DNA from: Sesamum alatum
Lineage: Eukaryota > Streptophyta > Magnoliopsida > Lamiales > Pedaliaceae
Reading direction: 5' to 3'
DNA: 64,000 nucleotides
Assembly: GCA_034509735.1 (NCBI GenBank)
Contig: JACGWO010000006.1
Span: 12,973,001 to 13,037,000, forward strand
Part shown: one piece after another, positions 1 through 9,691 of the stretch
Position numbering within the stretch: the stretch's first letter is position 1
How the letters are laid out: each line of letters starts with the position of its first letter
Translations under genes and position numbers: made by a program
The notes under the pieces: model-generated
The model's database searches: none
Told to the model about the DNA's origin: nothing
What the model saw: the letters and a program-made list of their open reading frames with translations, nothing else

Positions 1-1166
1 GGCCTATTAAATTAATCCTCTAATAAATCTAATTTATTAGATTAATTCTTTTTATCAAATAGAAGGAATTAATTCTCCAAGAAAATGGAGGACCCGATTA
101 AATCCAATTCAATCATTCCTTTTTCTCCAATATTTAATTCTAAATTAAATACTTGATGTGTGTGGATTGTGTGTGACTCTTTAGGTTCACCTTTCAGCTA
201 GACTTGGTCGGATTCCTAGAATCCATCCGTTACCATGGGTGGCCATCTAGCAACGGTCCATGGCACTAGAGACTAGGTGAAATATCCGGGGATGAACATT
301 TAGGCTCTAACAGTACACTTGTCCTTCTGTTTACGGTCTCACCACTTAGGGTGTAGGGCACAGAAAATGCAGGTACCCATTTTGGACCTAAGTGTCGGTC
401 TGTCCTTACTAAACGCCGCAAGGGAAACCTTCCCTTCTGTTCAGTTACTGTGGACACAGATTTTAGGGATAAGACACAGAGCATACGTGAGACTCAACTG
501 TCAATGCCTTTTGACAGGAGACAGATCCTTTCTTGAAAACTACTGTCACTTTGTACACCAGAGCTGCACTAGACATCACTTATGACTACTCAAGTGCTTC
601 TTGGCAATCTCTCACCATATCTAAGATACAGACCTGATATATAGGTAAACTCAGCAGTTCCTCAAGTCAAAAGACTTGACCTGTACCATTGGAACCGGGA
701 ATACACGTCATACCTTGCTGACCCTACTCAAGGTCCTCCGTAAGACGTTCCTGCGAGTCACCTCAGTCAGCTGCTCCCTAGCAGGCTAACCCACTAACAC
801 TGCTTAGACGACCTTCGTCACCCGTCGATGATATACGACAGCAGATGCTTAGTGAAATTCTCAAAGGAATCCCGGTACCCATTTTCGAGATTCCTTGACT
901 TGGAGGTTTCCGGACTGATTTGGCGGGAGTGATTTCATGGACCTACCTCCAAGCATAGTCCCAGTCCCCAAAATGGGTTTTCAATCCGTGGGCTTTGTTT
1001 GCGTAGTGAACAAATAGATAAAGCAGTAAAGTAAACGCAAACAAAGTAATGCCAGAATTAATTTCACTTCTTTATTCATTAATAGTTTTATCAAAACACT
1101 GAAATTGTCTAGACATTGGTTACATTTTGCCCGCCAAGATTGGCTACATGGTCACCTATTCTAACA
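1..1166 (-). repeat. Family B LTR, cut by the window edge
   Basis: A long terminal repeat in minus orientation. Base 1 aligns with base 5337 of the LTR at 5057-6500, so about 280 bp (the R/U5 side) lie outside the window. It ends at 1166 with CTATTCTAACA, the complement of the family's TGTTAGAATAGG start. It shares subfamily variants with 5057-6500, such as GGATTGTGTG and CTCAAGTGCTTCTTGG. The base after the LTR is already mid-integrase of E1, with no polypurine tract between. It is therefore either a nested insertion (candidate TSD AACTC at 1167-1171) or E1's own 3' LTR joined to pol by an internal deletion. Confidence 0.9.
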
Positions 1167-3013
1167 AACTCATCATGGATCGAACCATGTCTAACAACAT
1201 TCGATTCCTCCTTTCAGGGACACCAATCAATTGTGGTGTCTCAGGAGGTGTCCATTCAGATATTATACCACTTTCTTTTAGATAATTAAGGAACTCGGCG
1301 CTAAGGTATTCACCGCCTCGGTCTGACCGTAGGACTTTAATTTTGCAGTTGGTTTGGTTTTCCACTTCAAGTCTAAATTCTTTAAACCTCTCAAGAGCTT
1401 CAGACTTGTAACTCATTAGATAAACATAACCATACCGTGAATGATCATCAGTAAAGGTTATGAAGTAGGAGAACCCACCTCGGGCCTGCGTCCTTAGTGG
1501 TCCACATACATCTGTATGGACCAAGTCCAACAGACCTGTGGCAAGCCTACTTTGTCCTACAAAGGGCTTCTTGGTCATTTTCCCTCTTAGACAGGATTCA
1601 CAAGTTGGTAGCTCACTCAAGTCCCCTACCTCTAGGTTCTTTGAGTCTACTAATTTTTTCATCCTATCTTGGGATATGTGACCTAGCCTAGCGTGCCACA
1701 GTCCTGCGTTCCCGTTATTATCTATTTTACGTTTGTGTTGAGCGTTAAGAATGAAGTTCATTTGTTGCAAGATATAGAGCCCGTTATTAAGTGTACCAAG
1801 TAGATGCGAAATTCCACACCTCATCAAATAAAAGCAGTTTTTATTGATCATAAACTAATAACCACTATTGTCTAACAATGGAATGAAAATGATGTTTTTA
1901 ATCATACTAGGTACATTATAAACTTGCTCTAATTCTATGCTAATATTATTACTAAACTACTAGAGTGGCGGATCCTACTGCTTCTGCTCAGATGGCCTTG
2001 CCATTTCCAAGGTTTAGGATCATGTCCCCGCTACCCAGTTTTCTGCTTCTTTTCAGCACCTGCAAATTATGGCAAATGTGAGCTCCACAGCCGGTATCTA
2101 ATACCCAAGGGGAAGAATTAGTGACCATATTAACCTCAATCACAAATATACCTTGGTTCGAGAGGAGCTTGGAGCACTCCCTCTTCCAATGCCCTTTCTC
2201 AGGGCAATTGATACATATGTCATATGCCCTCGACTGTTGCTTGGAGACAACCTTTCCCTTTTCTTTGCCTTTCCCCTCTTTGGCAGTGGGAACACTCTTA
2301 GTGTTCGTAGCTGCTTTGATGGCTTTTTCCTTCCCTTTCTTCCTTTTCCAACGTCCGGCACTCTTGCCTTTCGTTTTAGAAGTTGAAGCACCTCCAAACA
2401 ATACCGAAGGCGTGGACTTTTTGGTCGTTGCCTCGTATTGCACCAACATATTGATCAACTCATGAATGCCCTTCTCAAGTGCGTTCATGTTGTAGTCGAC
2501 AATGAATTGGTCAAAGGAGGGTGGGAGAGACTGAAGGATCACATCTATGTACGTTTCATTATCGAGGCCTGCGTTTAGGTCCTCGAGCTTTTCCACTAGG
2601 GTAAGCATTTTAACCCCGTGCTCTTGTACAGAGGATCCTTCTGTCATTTTAGTTCCAAAGAACGCGTTGGTCACGACATACCTAGTATGCCGGTCCGGGA
2701 CTGCATAGCAATCCTTAAGGCGAGCCATAATGGAAGGGACATCGTCTAGTCTTTCATACTACTTCTGAATCTCATTCGTCATCGAAGCAAGTATGACGCT
2801 ATGGACCTTCCGGTTATCCTTATGCCAAGTCTCGAACGTCTCACGTGCTTCTAGCGTGGATCCTTCCGGTGAGGTCCTAGGGAGAGGCTCGTCCATGACG
2901 TAGCCTTGGTTCTCGTAATCCAGGACTATCCTGAGATTGTGCAACCAATCGTTGTAAATGGTTCCATTGAATTTGTTGGTCTCAAGAATGGTTGATAAAG
3001 GGTCCTTAGACAT
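1167..3013 (-). pseudogene. E1 gag-pol remnant (Gag, protease, integrase)
   Basis: Gag starts at ATG 3013 (MSKDPLSTILETNKFNG). It packages the element RNA, while pol supplies protease and integrase. The frame stops at 2759-2761, where a Gln codon in EIQKQYER has become TAG. It resumes to 1988, covering the Gag C-terminus, a CCHC knuckle (CINCPEKGHWKREC) and protease WVLDTGCGAHICH, and stops after GNGKAI. After a frameshift, 1851-1167 encodes LWHARLGHIS, the CESC pair, HTDVCGP, RSDRGGEY and PERRN. The HHCC zinc ligands and the D, D and E catalytic residues are present, though flanking residues are altered (PPET for PPGT). It ends mid-integrase at the LTR junction. Clearly dead: two stops, one frameshift, no RT. 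Confidence 0.9.
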
Positions 3014-5043
3014 TTTATATCTACATTTAAAAAAAAGGAGTTCGCGATCAGCAGAGTATAAAAGACGGTGGTTTCATAAATAATTAAATGCTTGGTCTTT
3101 AGTCATTTAATCCTCCCACTAATTATACGAAAATACGGTACTCTCAAACGTTGTTTTCGGGAAACCCTTTCCTAGTGGGCTTGGGATCCACAACGAATTT
3201 TCCCATACCCTACTTTTACAATTCGCATGGAAAATATCCTGTAGGAGGTATACCATACCATTCTCGTTCAACGAGATTCTCAAGATTATTGCCTCACCCT
3301 TTCACATGATCCCGAGGACTCCAAGCAAATCATGCTAGTCGGGCGTTAGACCCGACCCAATCAACCGACCCATAGACCCACTGCTACCTCCATGACTCGT
3401 GAGACAGGTAACAGTGGTCTACTTTTCGTTCATGACATAGTGCAGCTTCTTTTAAGTACGATAGACGTGCCACGACTCGTGAGACCACGCTATCGACCTA
3501 AATCAGCTTCCTCACTATGCCATGGATTGGAAGGCATGGACATACTCCTAGAGTCCATGTCCATTTTGTCTAGGGTCTAATATTTGGACATTGGTCCAAC
3601 CAATGCGAGAGTAGTAAATGATCGAGATCTCATAAAGTAATATTAACACATTCATCAACAATGCGTAATAAAATAAATTGCATCCACAGCAGTTATATGA
3701 TAAATAAAACGCAATTCATCCATCTTAATAACCACATGCAAAATTAAAGCCTAGCACGCCTCTGTTGGATGATCATGAGCCCGAATCCTATGCGATCCAC
3801 TGAGCCCGCAGTGGATCTATGGTCAATTTAGGGTTGGTACTAGACTATTACATTAATAGTAACCCAATCATCATTTTGATGGGCCTTGGTCTCTTTTCTC
3901 TTTCTTCTCTTCATGGAAACGCCTTGGATCCTCCAGTCTGGGCTCTCCATGTGGACCTTCCTTCTTCTCCACCAAATACATAAAATAAAACCTCACTCCT
4001 ATTCTACTCTCATTACATATTAAAAATAGAAACCCCAGCGAAAACCCGGGGCAGTACATAAGGAGGGAGGAAGAATGCCTTATTATTCCAAGACAACTAG
4101 AAAGGGGAGAAGGAGAAAACAGAAAAGAGGTACACAAGCCCAACATAAAATTAAACGATACATTTGGTCTAGGGCTCGTGATCATCCATATACATGCCAA
4201 CATCCCATGATTACCAGTCACAATTATCCAAAATAAATCAAATGCGTAACGTATGAAAATATGGTACAACCGTTGGTAATAATATTTTCTCATTTTAGAA
4301 AGACCTTTCCTCATTATTTAACCTCCCAAAATAATTTCTCAAAAAATTAGGCAAAATTAAACAAATTTTTTTTCATAATTAATTAAAAAATAAAAACTGA
4401 AAAATAAAGAGAAACCCTAACACCGCAGCCGGTCGCCGCCACCGGCAGCAGCCAGCCGGCGCGCTAGCCTGCTGCCCTTGCCTGCTTGCGCGCGCACCTG
4501 GTCGGCAGCAGGCTGCACGGCCGCGCGCGCCGGCATGATGCCGCCCGCGCAGGCTCCTTTGCCCACGCGTGCTAGCCTGCTGCCGACCAGACACCATCGT
4601 CTGCGTGCGCGCCCGCACGGCCCTCCATCACGCAGTCGCGAGCGCACAGAATCCTCCGTCTGTGTCTACGCGCGCCTAGAGGCGCCGCCTCGTGCGCGCG
4701 GGCTTCCCTGCTCGTTTGCGCGTGCGCTCGGCCAGCCGCCTGCCTGACGCCCGACCGCGCGACCCAGTAGGCAGTCTGCACGCAACCATGCGAGCCTAGC
4801 GAGGCGGCCGCGCGCAAGCTCCTCTGCCTACGCGTGCTGCGGCGTTTCTCCGTTTTTGTTCGATTTTCACCCCTCGTTTCCCAAGAAAAACAGAAAATCC
4901 AACAGTACCAAAAATCATACGAATTTAAAAGCAAGAAAACGACATGCTTTAATAATAATATAATCAAGAATTAATTAAAACATGCCGAAACACGTTTCAT
5001 GCTTAAAACGCACGTAAAACCCTAAGCCTATACACCGAACCGG
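3014..5043 (-). other. E1 leader (PBS to gag) with GC-rich island
   Basis: Non-coding leader of about 2 kb. It is AT-rich except for a strongly GC-rich block at about 4421-4850, dominated by CGCGCG-type runs. At 3771-3825 it carries the conserved leader stem GATCCACTG-AGCCCG-CAGTGGATC, also seen in E4, E6, E7 and E9. Arg/Ala/Pro-rich reading frames inside the GC block differ between copies and are not credible genes. No other gene is visible here. Confidence 0.8.
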
Positions 5044-5055
5044 GCTCTGATACCA
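5044..5055 (-). promoter_or_regulatory. E1 primer-binding site (tRNA-iMet)
   Basis: On the minus strand this reads TGGTATCAGAGC, the usual plant Ty1/copia primer-binding site complementary to the 3' end of initiator methionine tRNA. One base separates it from the LTR terminus at 5057. It fixes both element orientation and the LTR end. Confidence 0.95.
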
Positions 5056-5056
5056 C

Positions 5057-6500
5057 TGAAAGATTGTGGATCGTCCCGGGAAATAGCGCGAATGCGGAAG
5101 CACGGTATAAAATTAAATAACAAAAATTTAAACATGCTTTACGTAAAACAAAGAACACGTTCAAGGGGTGTACCCTTGAAGTTCCCGGGTGTTCGGTGTA
5201 TCTCATGAATTAATCCTAGCCATCCATCTCTCCTTTTAATCTCAACCATTAATTTAATTTAATGGAACATTTAAAACCAATTTCAATATTCCAAAGGGCA
5301 GTAAATAAATATAATAAATATAAATATTTATTCTTGGCCCATTAAATTAATTTTTTAATAAATCTAATTTATTAGATTAACCCTTTTATCTAATAAAAGG
5401 AATTAATTCTCTCCAAGAAAATTAAGGACCCTATAAAATCCAATCTAATCATTCCATTTCTCCAATATTTAATTCCAAATTAAATACTTAATGTGTGTGG
5501 ATTGTGTGCGACTCTTTAGGTTCACCTTTCAGCTAGACTTGGTCGGATTCTTAGAATCCGCCCGTTACCATGGGTGGCCATCTAGCAACGGTTCATGGCA
5601 TTAGAGACTAAGTGAATATTTGGGGATGAACATTTAGGCTCTAACAGTACACTCGTCCTTCTGTCTTCGATCTCACCACTTAGGGTCTAGGGCACGGAAA
5701 ATGCAGGTACCCATTTTAGACCAAAGCGTCGGTCTGTCCTTACTAAACGCTGTAAGGGAAACCTTCCCTTCTGTTCAGTTACTGTGGCCACAGATTTTAG
5801 GGACAAGACACAGAGCATATGTGAGACTCAACTGTCAATGCCTTTTGACAGGTGACAGATCCTTTCTTGGAAACTACTGTCACTCTGTACACCAGAGCTG
5901 CACTAGACATGGCTTATGACTACTCAAGTGCTTCTTGGCAATCTCTCACCATATCTAAGATACAGACCTGATATACAGGTAAACTCAGCAATTCCTCAAG
6001 TCAAAGGACATGACCTGTACCGTTGGAACCGGGAACACACGTCATACCTAGCCGACCCTACTCAAGGTTCTCCGTAAGACGGTTCCCGCGAGTCACCTCA
6101 GTCAGCTGCTACCTAGCAGGCTAACTCACTAACACTGCTTAGAGGACCTTTGTCACCCGTCGATGAAATATAACAGCAGATGCTTAGTGCAAGTCTCAAG
6201 AGAAATCTTGGTACCCATTTTCGAGATTCCTTGACCTGGAGATTTCCGGACTGATTCAGCGGGACTGATTTCATGGACCTACCTCCAAGCGTAATCCCAG
6301 TCCCGAAATACGTTTTCAGTCCGTGGGCTTTGTTTGTGTAGTGAACAGATATGTAATGCAGATAAAGTGAACACAAAACAAAGTAATGCCAAATGAATCT
6401 CACTTCTTTATTCATTAATAATTTATCAAACCCTGAAATTGTCTAGACATAGGTTACATTTTGCTTGCCAAGATTGGCTACAAGGTCACCTATTCTAACA
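5057..6500 (-). repeat. E1 5' LTR, family B, promoter-deleted form
   Basis: A 1444-bp LTR with TGAAAG...CTAACA ends on the plus strand. Compared with the roughly 2.0-kb family B LTRs (for example 16423-18418) it lacks about 510-550 bp after position 5209. That segment elsewhere holds the R region, the TATA box (CTATATAAAC) and the TTGAC cluster. The deletion therefore removed the likely core promoter of this 5' LTR. The hairpin-rich U3 (5270-5500) and the conserved core at about 5570-5620 remain. Confidence 0.9.
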
Positions 6501-6509
6501 CGCCCGTCA

Positions 6510-8737
6510 TGAAGGACAAGCGGATCCGCCCGGGAGCGCGAGCGGAAGCGAGAAAGGCGAGAAATTGCGTAAATTTAAATCAAATTTAAAATACGCGAAT
6601 CCCAAGGGGTGTACGTTTGGGTGCTCAACCGGGCGTTCGATGTAAGATGTGTAAATATTAAAACATATATTTAAACACATAGGGCATAGATATACAAATG
6701 AAATCAATCAAAGCGTAATAAACCGTTACCTTTGATTGTTTAGCGTATGCTCCCGGCTACTAGCGTTGTTCCTTCTCCGGAATGCTCACGAAATCCAAAC
6801 TTATGGATTCTCCAAAGGTGATCCACACCACACCGGAAGAAACACACGTTCTTCTTGCTAGAAAAGAACGGGTTTAGGAAGGAATCGGTTTAAGAGAAGA
6901 ACACTATGAATTAGTGTTCTCTTAAACTTACTTTGTTCTTCTTCTTGATTCAAAATCAAGTGAAGAACACAAGTGTAAGAGAGGGAGGGAGCCCGAAATT
7001 TTGAGAGAGAGGAGAGGATTTTTGTCTTCTCTTTTTCCTAGAAAAAGATGAATAATGAATCACTTATGCTAGGTGTTGTATATTCTAATATATATACATA
7101 ATTAATGTGATTATTGGAATGTGTCTAGGTTCATCCAAGGATGTCTAGATTCATTGCAATCAATCACCATCAATTCTTCAATCAAGCCTACCAAAATTTA
7201 TGGTATGATCAAATCATACCAAAAGGGAAGAGCTTGATTGGAGTTGATTTGTCTCTTTCCAAAAGGGACAAGTCAACATACCACCTAGCATGAAACATGG
7301 CTGATTTTGCTTCCTCCAAGGGAGCATGTCGGCCATATTTAATTAAGGGAAGAAGTCCAACTTCTTCCTATTCCAAATTAGGAATTATTTCTCTTCTCGG
7401 GTATAATTTAACGGACCGGGTTTTATCGTAATCCAATTACGACAAACCCAATATTAAATCCAATTTAATGTCCACTTAAATTATTCCCGTTGATCTTTTA
7501 ATCCAATTAAAAGATCCAACGTCTCAACATCTCAACTTTCCATATTTAATCGAAAATCCTATTTACCGATTAAATGAAAGCCCGATACAATATCGGCCCG
7601 TCCATCCAATGGACTTTCCCTTAAGTAATCCAATTACTTATTTTATCCTTCGAGATTGACTCCAAGTCGATCTCTCAACCTCCTCGATGATTTGTGTGTG
7701 ACCCTTTAGGTTCACCCTCAGCTAGACTTGGGCCCGTGTCCCACAAGGGCCCGTTACCATGGGTGGCCGTCTAGCAACGGTCCATGGCACTAGAGACTAG
7801 GTGAATTGGCGTGAACATTTAGGCGCCGATTCCGTACGGGTACGATCCTTCCGTCTACCGTCTCCTGGCCTTAGTCTAGGGTATGGAATTGGGCGTCGGT
7901 TCCCATCCTTGACTAGGCATCTATGCTTAATACTCGAGACCACGTATGCTTCATTGTGTCGACACAGGAAACCATTCCCTGTTCGACCAACCACTGTGGC
8001 CACAGCTTCAAACAGCATGAACGTGTCTCCGAGTGCATAGGAGATACCTCTGTCACATACTGACAGGGGACGGATCCTCTTCTTGGAATCCACCGTCCTC
8101 GCTACACATTCCGACTGCACTGGACAAGGCTTATGATAATCATCTTACAGAATGATTACCTCTTGCCTGATCCAAGATACAGCCGTCCTGTGCACGCGAC
8201 TGCCATGATCCCTCAAGTCTGAGGATTACTCCCGTACTATCGGAACCGGGGAAAACCAATCATACCGACCAAGCCTCCAAGGCTTCCATATGATGATCCC
8301 CGTGAGTCAGTCCAGTGGGCTCGACACCAGTCGACCAACCCATCAAGATCGTGTAGGCGTTCCACGCCTGTCGCCGATGAAACACGGCACTCATCCAATG
8401 AACACGACTCTTGACGCAAGTCTCAATAGGACTCTCGATGCCCTGTCTCGAGGTCCTCGACTTAGAACATTTCAGACCCAACTCTTAATCAGTTGGTTTC
8501 ATGACCACCATCCAATGCGTGGCCCAACTGCACAAGTTGTTATCCATGGTCTGTGGGCTTTGTTGCGATATAAGTTAAACACCGGTTTAACAAATGTAAG
8601 ATGAGCGCAACAAAGAAGGTACCATTGGTGACGAACACTCATCTTATTCATCACATAATAATATTACATTCACTTCAAGTTGTCGGATAGGTTACAAATT
8701 GCCAAACCTATTGGCTTTCTGGTCACCTATTCCAACA
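6510..8737 (-). repeat. Solo LTR, family A, with 5-bp TSD
   Basis: A complete 2228-bp family A LTR in minus orientation, starting TGAAGGACAAGCGGATCC and ending CTATTCCAACA. It is flanked on both sides by CGTCA (6505-6509 and 8738-8742), a perfect 5-bp target-site duplication. No internal sequence is attached, so it is a solo LTR, normally produced by LTR-LTR recombination. The host sequence is the LTR of E2, only nine bases from E1's end. Its R/U5 spans about 6510-7080, a TATA-like AT run lies near 7085-7100, and U3 with the hairpin ladder spans about 7350-7680. Confidence 0.95.
7348..7674. repeat. Array of short hairpins with CCA spacers in LTR U3
   Basis: Eight short inverted repeats with 3-nt spacers lie in 330 bp. 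Arms (spacer): GGAAGAAGT (CCA) 7348-7368; TCGTAAT (CCA) 7426-7442; ATTAAAT (CCA) 7453-7469; GATCTTTTAAT (CCA) 7492-7516; CCGATA (CAA) 7582-7596; GTCCAT (CCA) 7600-7614; TAAGTAAT (CCA) 7622-7640; GAGATTGACT (CCA, one G-T pair) 7652-7674. The arms differ but the spacer is nearly constant. The same array occurs in every family A LTR here, and analogous arrays occur in families B and C. Confidence 0.85.
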
Positions 8738-8742
8738 CGTCA

Positions 8743-9691
8743 CCATGGATGGCCGTCTAGCAATGGTCCATGGTACTAGAGACTAGGTGAATGTTGGTGT
8801 GAACATTTAGGCTCCGAATTCCATACAGGTACAGTCCTTCCGTCGACCATCTCCCGGCCTTAGTCTAGGGCATGAAATTGGCCCTCATCCTGGACCAGAC
8901 AACTATTCTTCAAACTCGAGATGCGTTTACTCTATTGATCGACCTAGGGAACCAATCCCTACTCGATCAATCGCTACGGCCGTAGACTTGAAGAGTCTAA
9001 ACCATCTCAGACTGCATAGGTGATATAGCTGTCAAATACTGATAGGGGACAGATTCTCTCTTGGAATCCACCGTCCTCATTACATACTCAAACTGCACTA
9101 GACAAGGCTTATAATGACCATATCAAAGACACGGTCACCTCTCGCCAGATCTAAGATACAACCTTCATATGCATGCGACTGCCATGATTCCTCAAGTCCG
9201 AGGACTAATCTCGTACTATCAGAATCGGGAATTCCAGTCATACCGCCAAGCCTCCTAGGCTTCCATATGACGATTCCCGCGAGTCACTTCAGTCAGTCGA
9301 CTACCTTGACAACTAACCCACTAAAATTGCATAGTCGACCTACGTCTAGCACCGATGAAACTCGGCACTCATCCAGAATGCAAATACTTAGTGCAAGTCT
9401 CTATAGGGCCTCGAGGTCCTCAACTTGGAACGTTTCAGACCAGCCATCAAGCAGTTGGTTTCATAGCTGCCAACCTATGCGGAGCTCAACTCAATGGGTT
9501 TAACCAATCGCTTTGTGGGCATTTGTTGTGACATTGAAACTCCATTCAATACGAGTAATAAGCACAAAAAACACATTTTGCTAGTGATGAATACTTACTT
9601 TATCCATCTGTATAATATTACTTTGATAAAGATGGATGAATAGTTTCCAGAACAGGCAATCTAATTAACTTTCTAGTCACCTATTCTAACA
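8743..9691 (-). repeat. E2 3' LTR fragment (old, diverged)
   Basis: A partial LTR in minus orientation ending GTCACCTATTCTAACA at 9691, immediately followed by a polypurine-tract complement (ATCTCCTACTTGACC). It contains the LTR core found in all families (CCATGG..., near 8743-8790) but is clearly diverged from A, B and C. Bases 6501-6509 are its continuation on the far side of the solo LTR. The rest of its left part was displaced by E1. Confidence 0.8.

Larger units (their letters stand above)
1167..6500 (-). mobile_element. E1: family B Ty1/copia retrotransposon, 5' portion
   Basis: A minus-strand element. Reading from the right it has a 5' LTR (5057-6500), a tRNA-iMet primer-binding site (5044-5055), a long leader with a GC-rich island, then gag, protease and integrase fragments that stop at the LTR boundary at 1166. 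Reverse transcriptase, RNase H and the polypurine tract are not in the window. Its right end abuts CGCC+CGTCA, part of the LTR of the older element E2, so E1 inserted into E2's LTR. The left TSD lies outside the window. Confidence 0.85.

Noticed and set aside
319..585. Frames such as MQVPILDLSVGLSLLNAARE in family B LTRs (also 5701, 17631, 30714, 56803)
   Set aside because: They lie in LTR U3, on the strand opposite to transcription for most copies, and differ in length by point changes. Fortuitous.
3014..4350. Host gene exon in the long leaders
   Set aside because: The same sequence recurs in all leaders, has no long frame, and belongs to the elements.
5044..5055. tRNA gene suggested by tRNA-complementary sequence
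   Set aside because: Only the 12-nt primer-binding site matches. There is no cloverleaf or A/B box around it.
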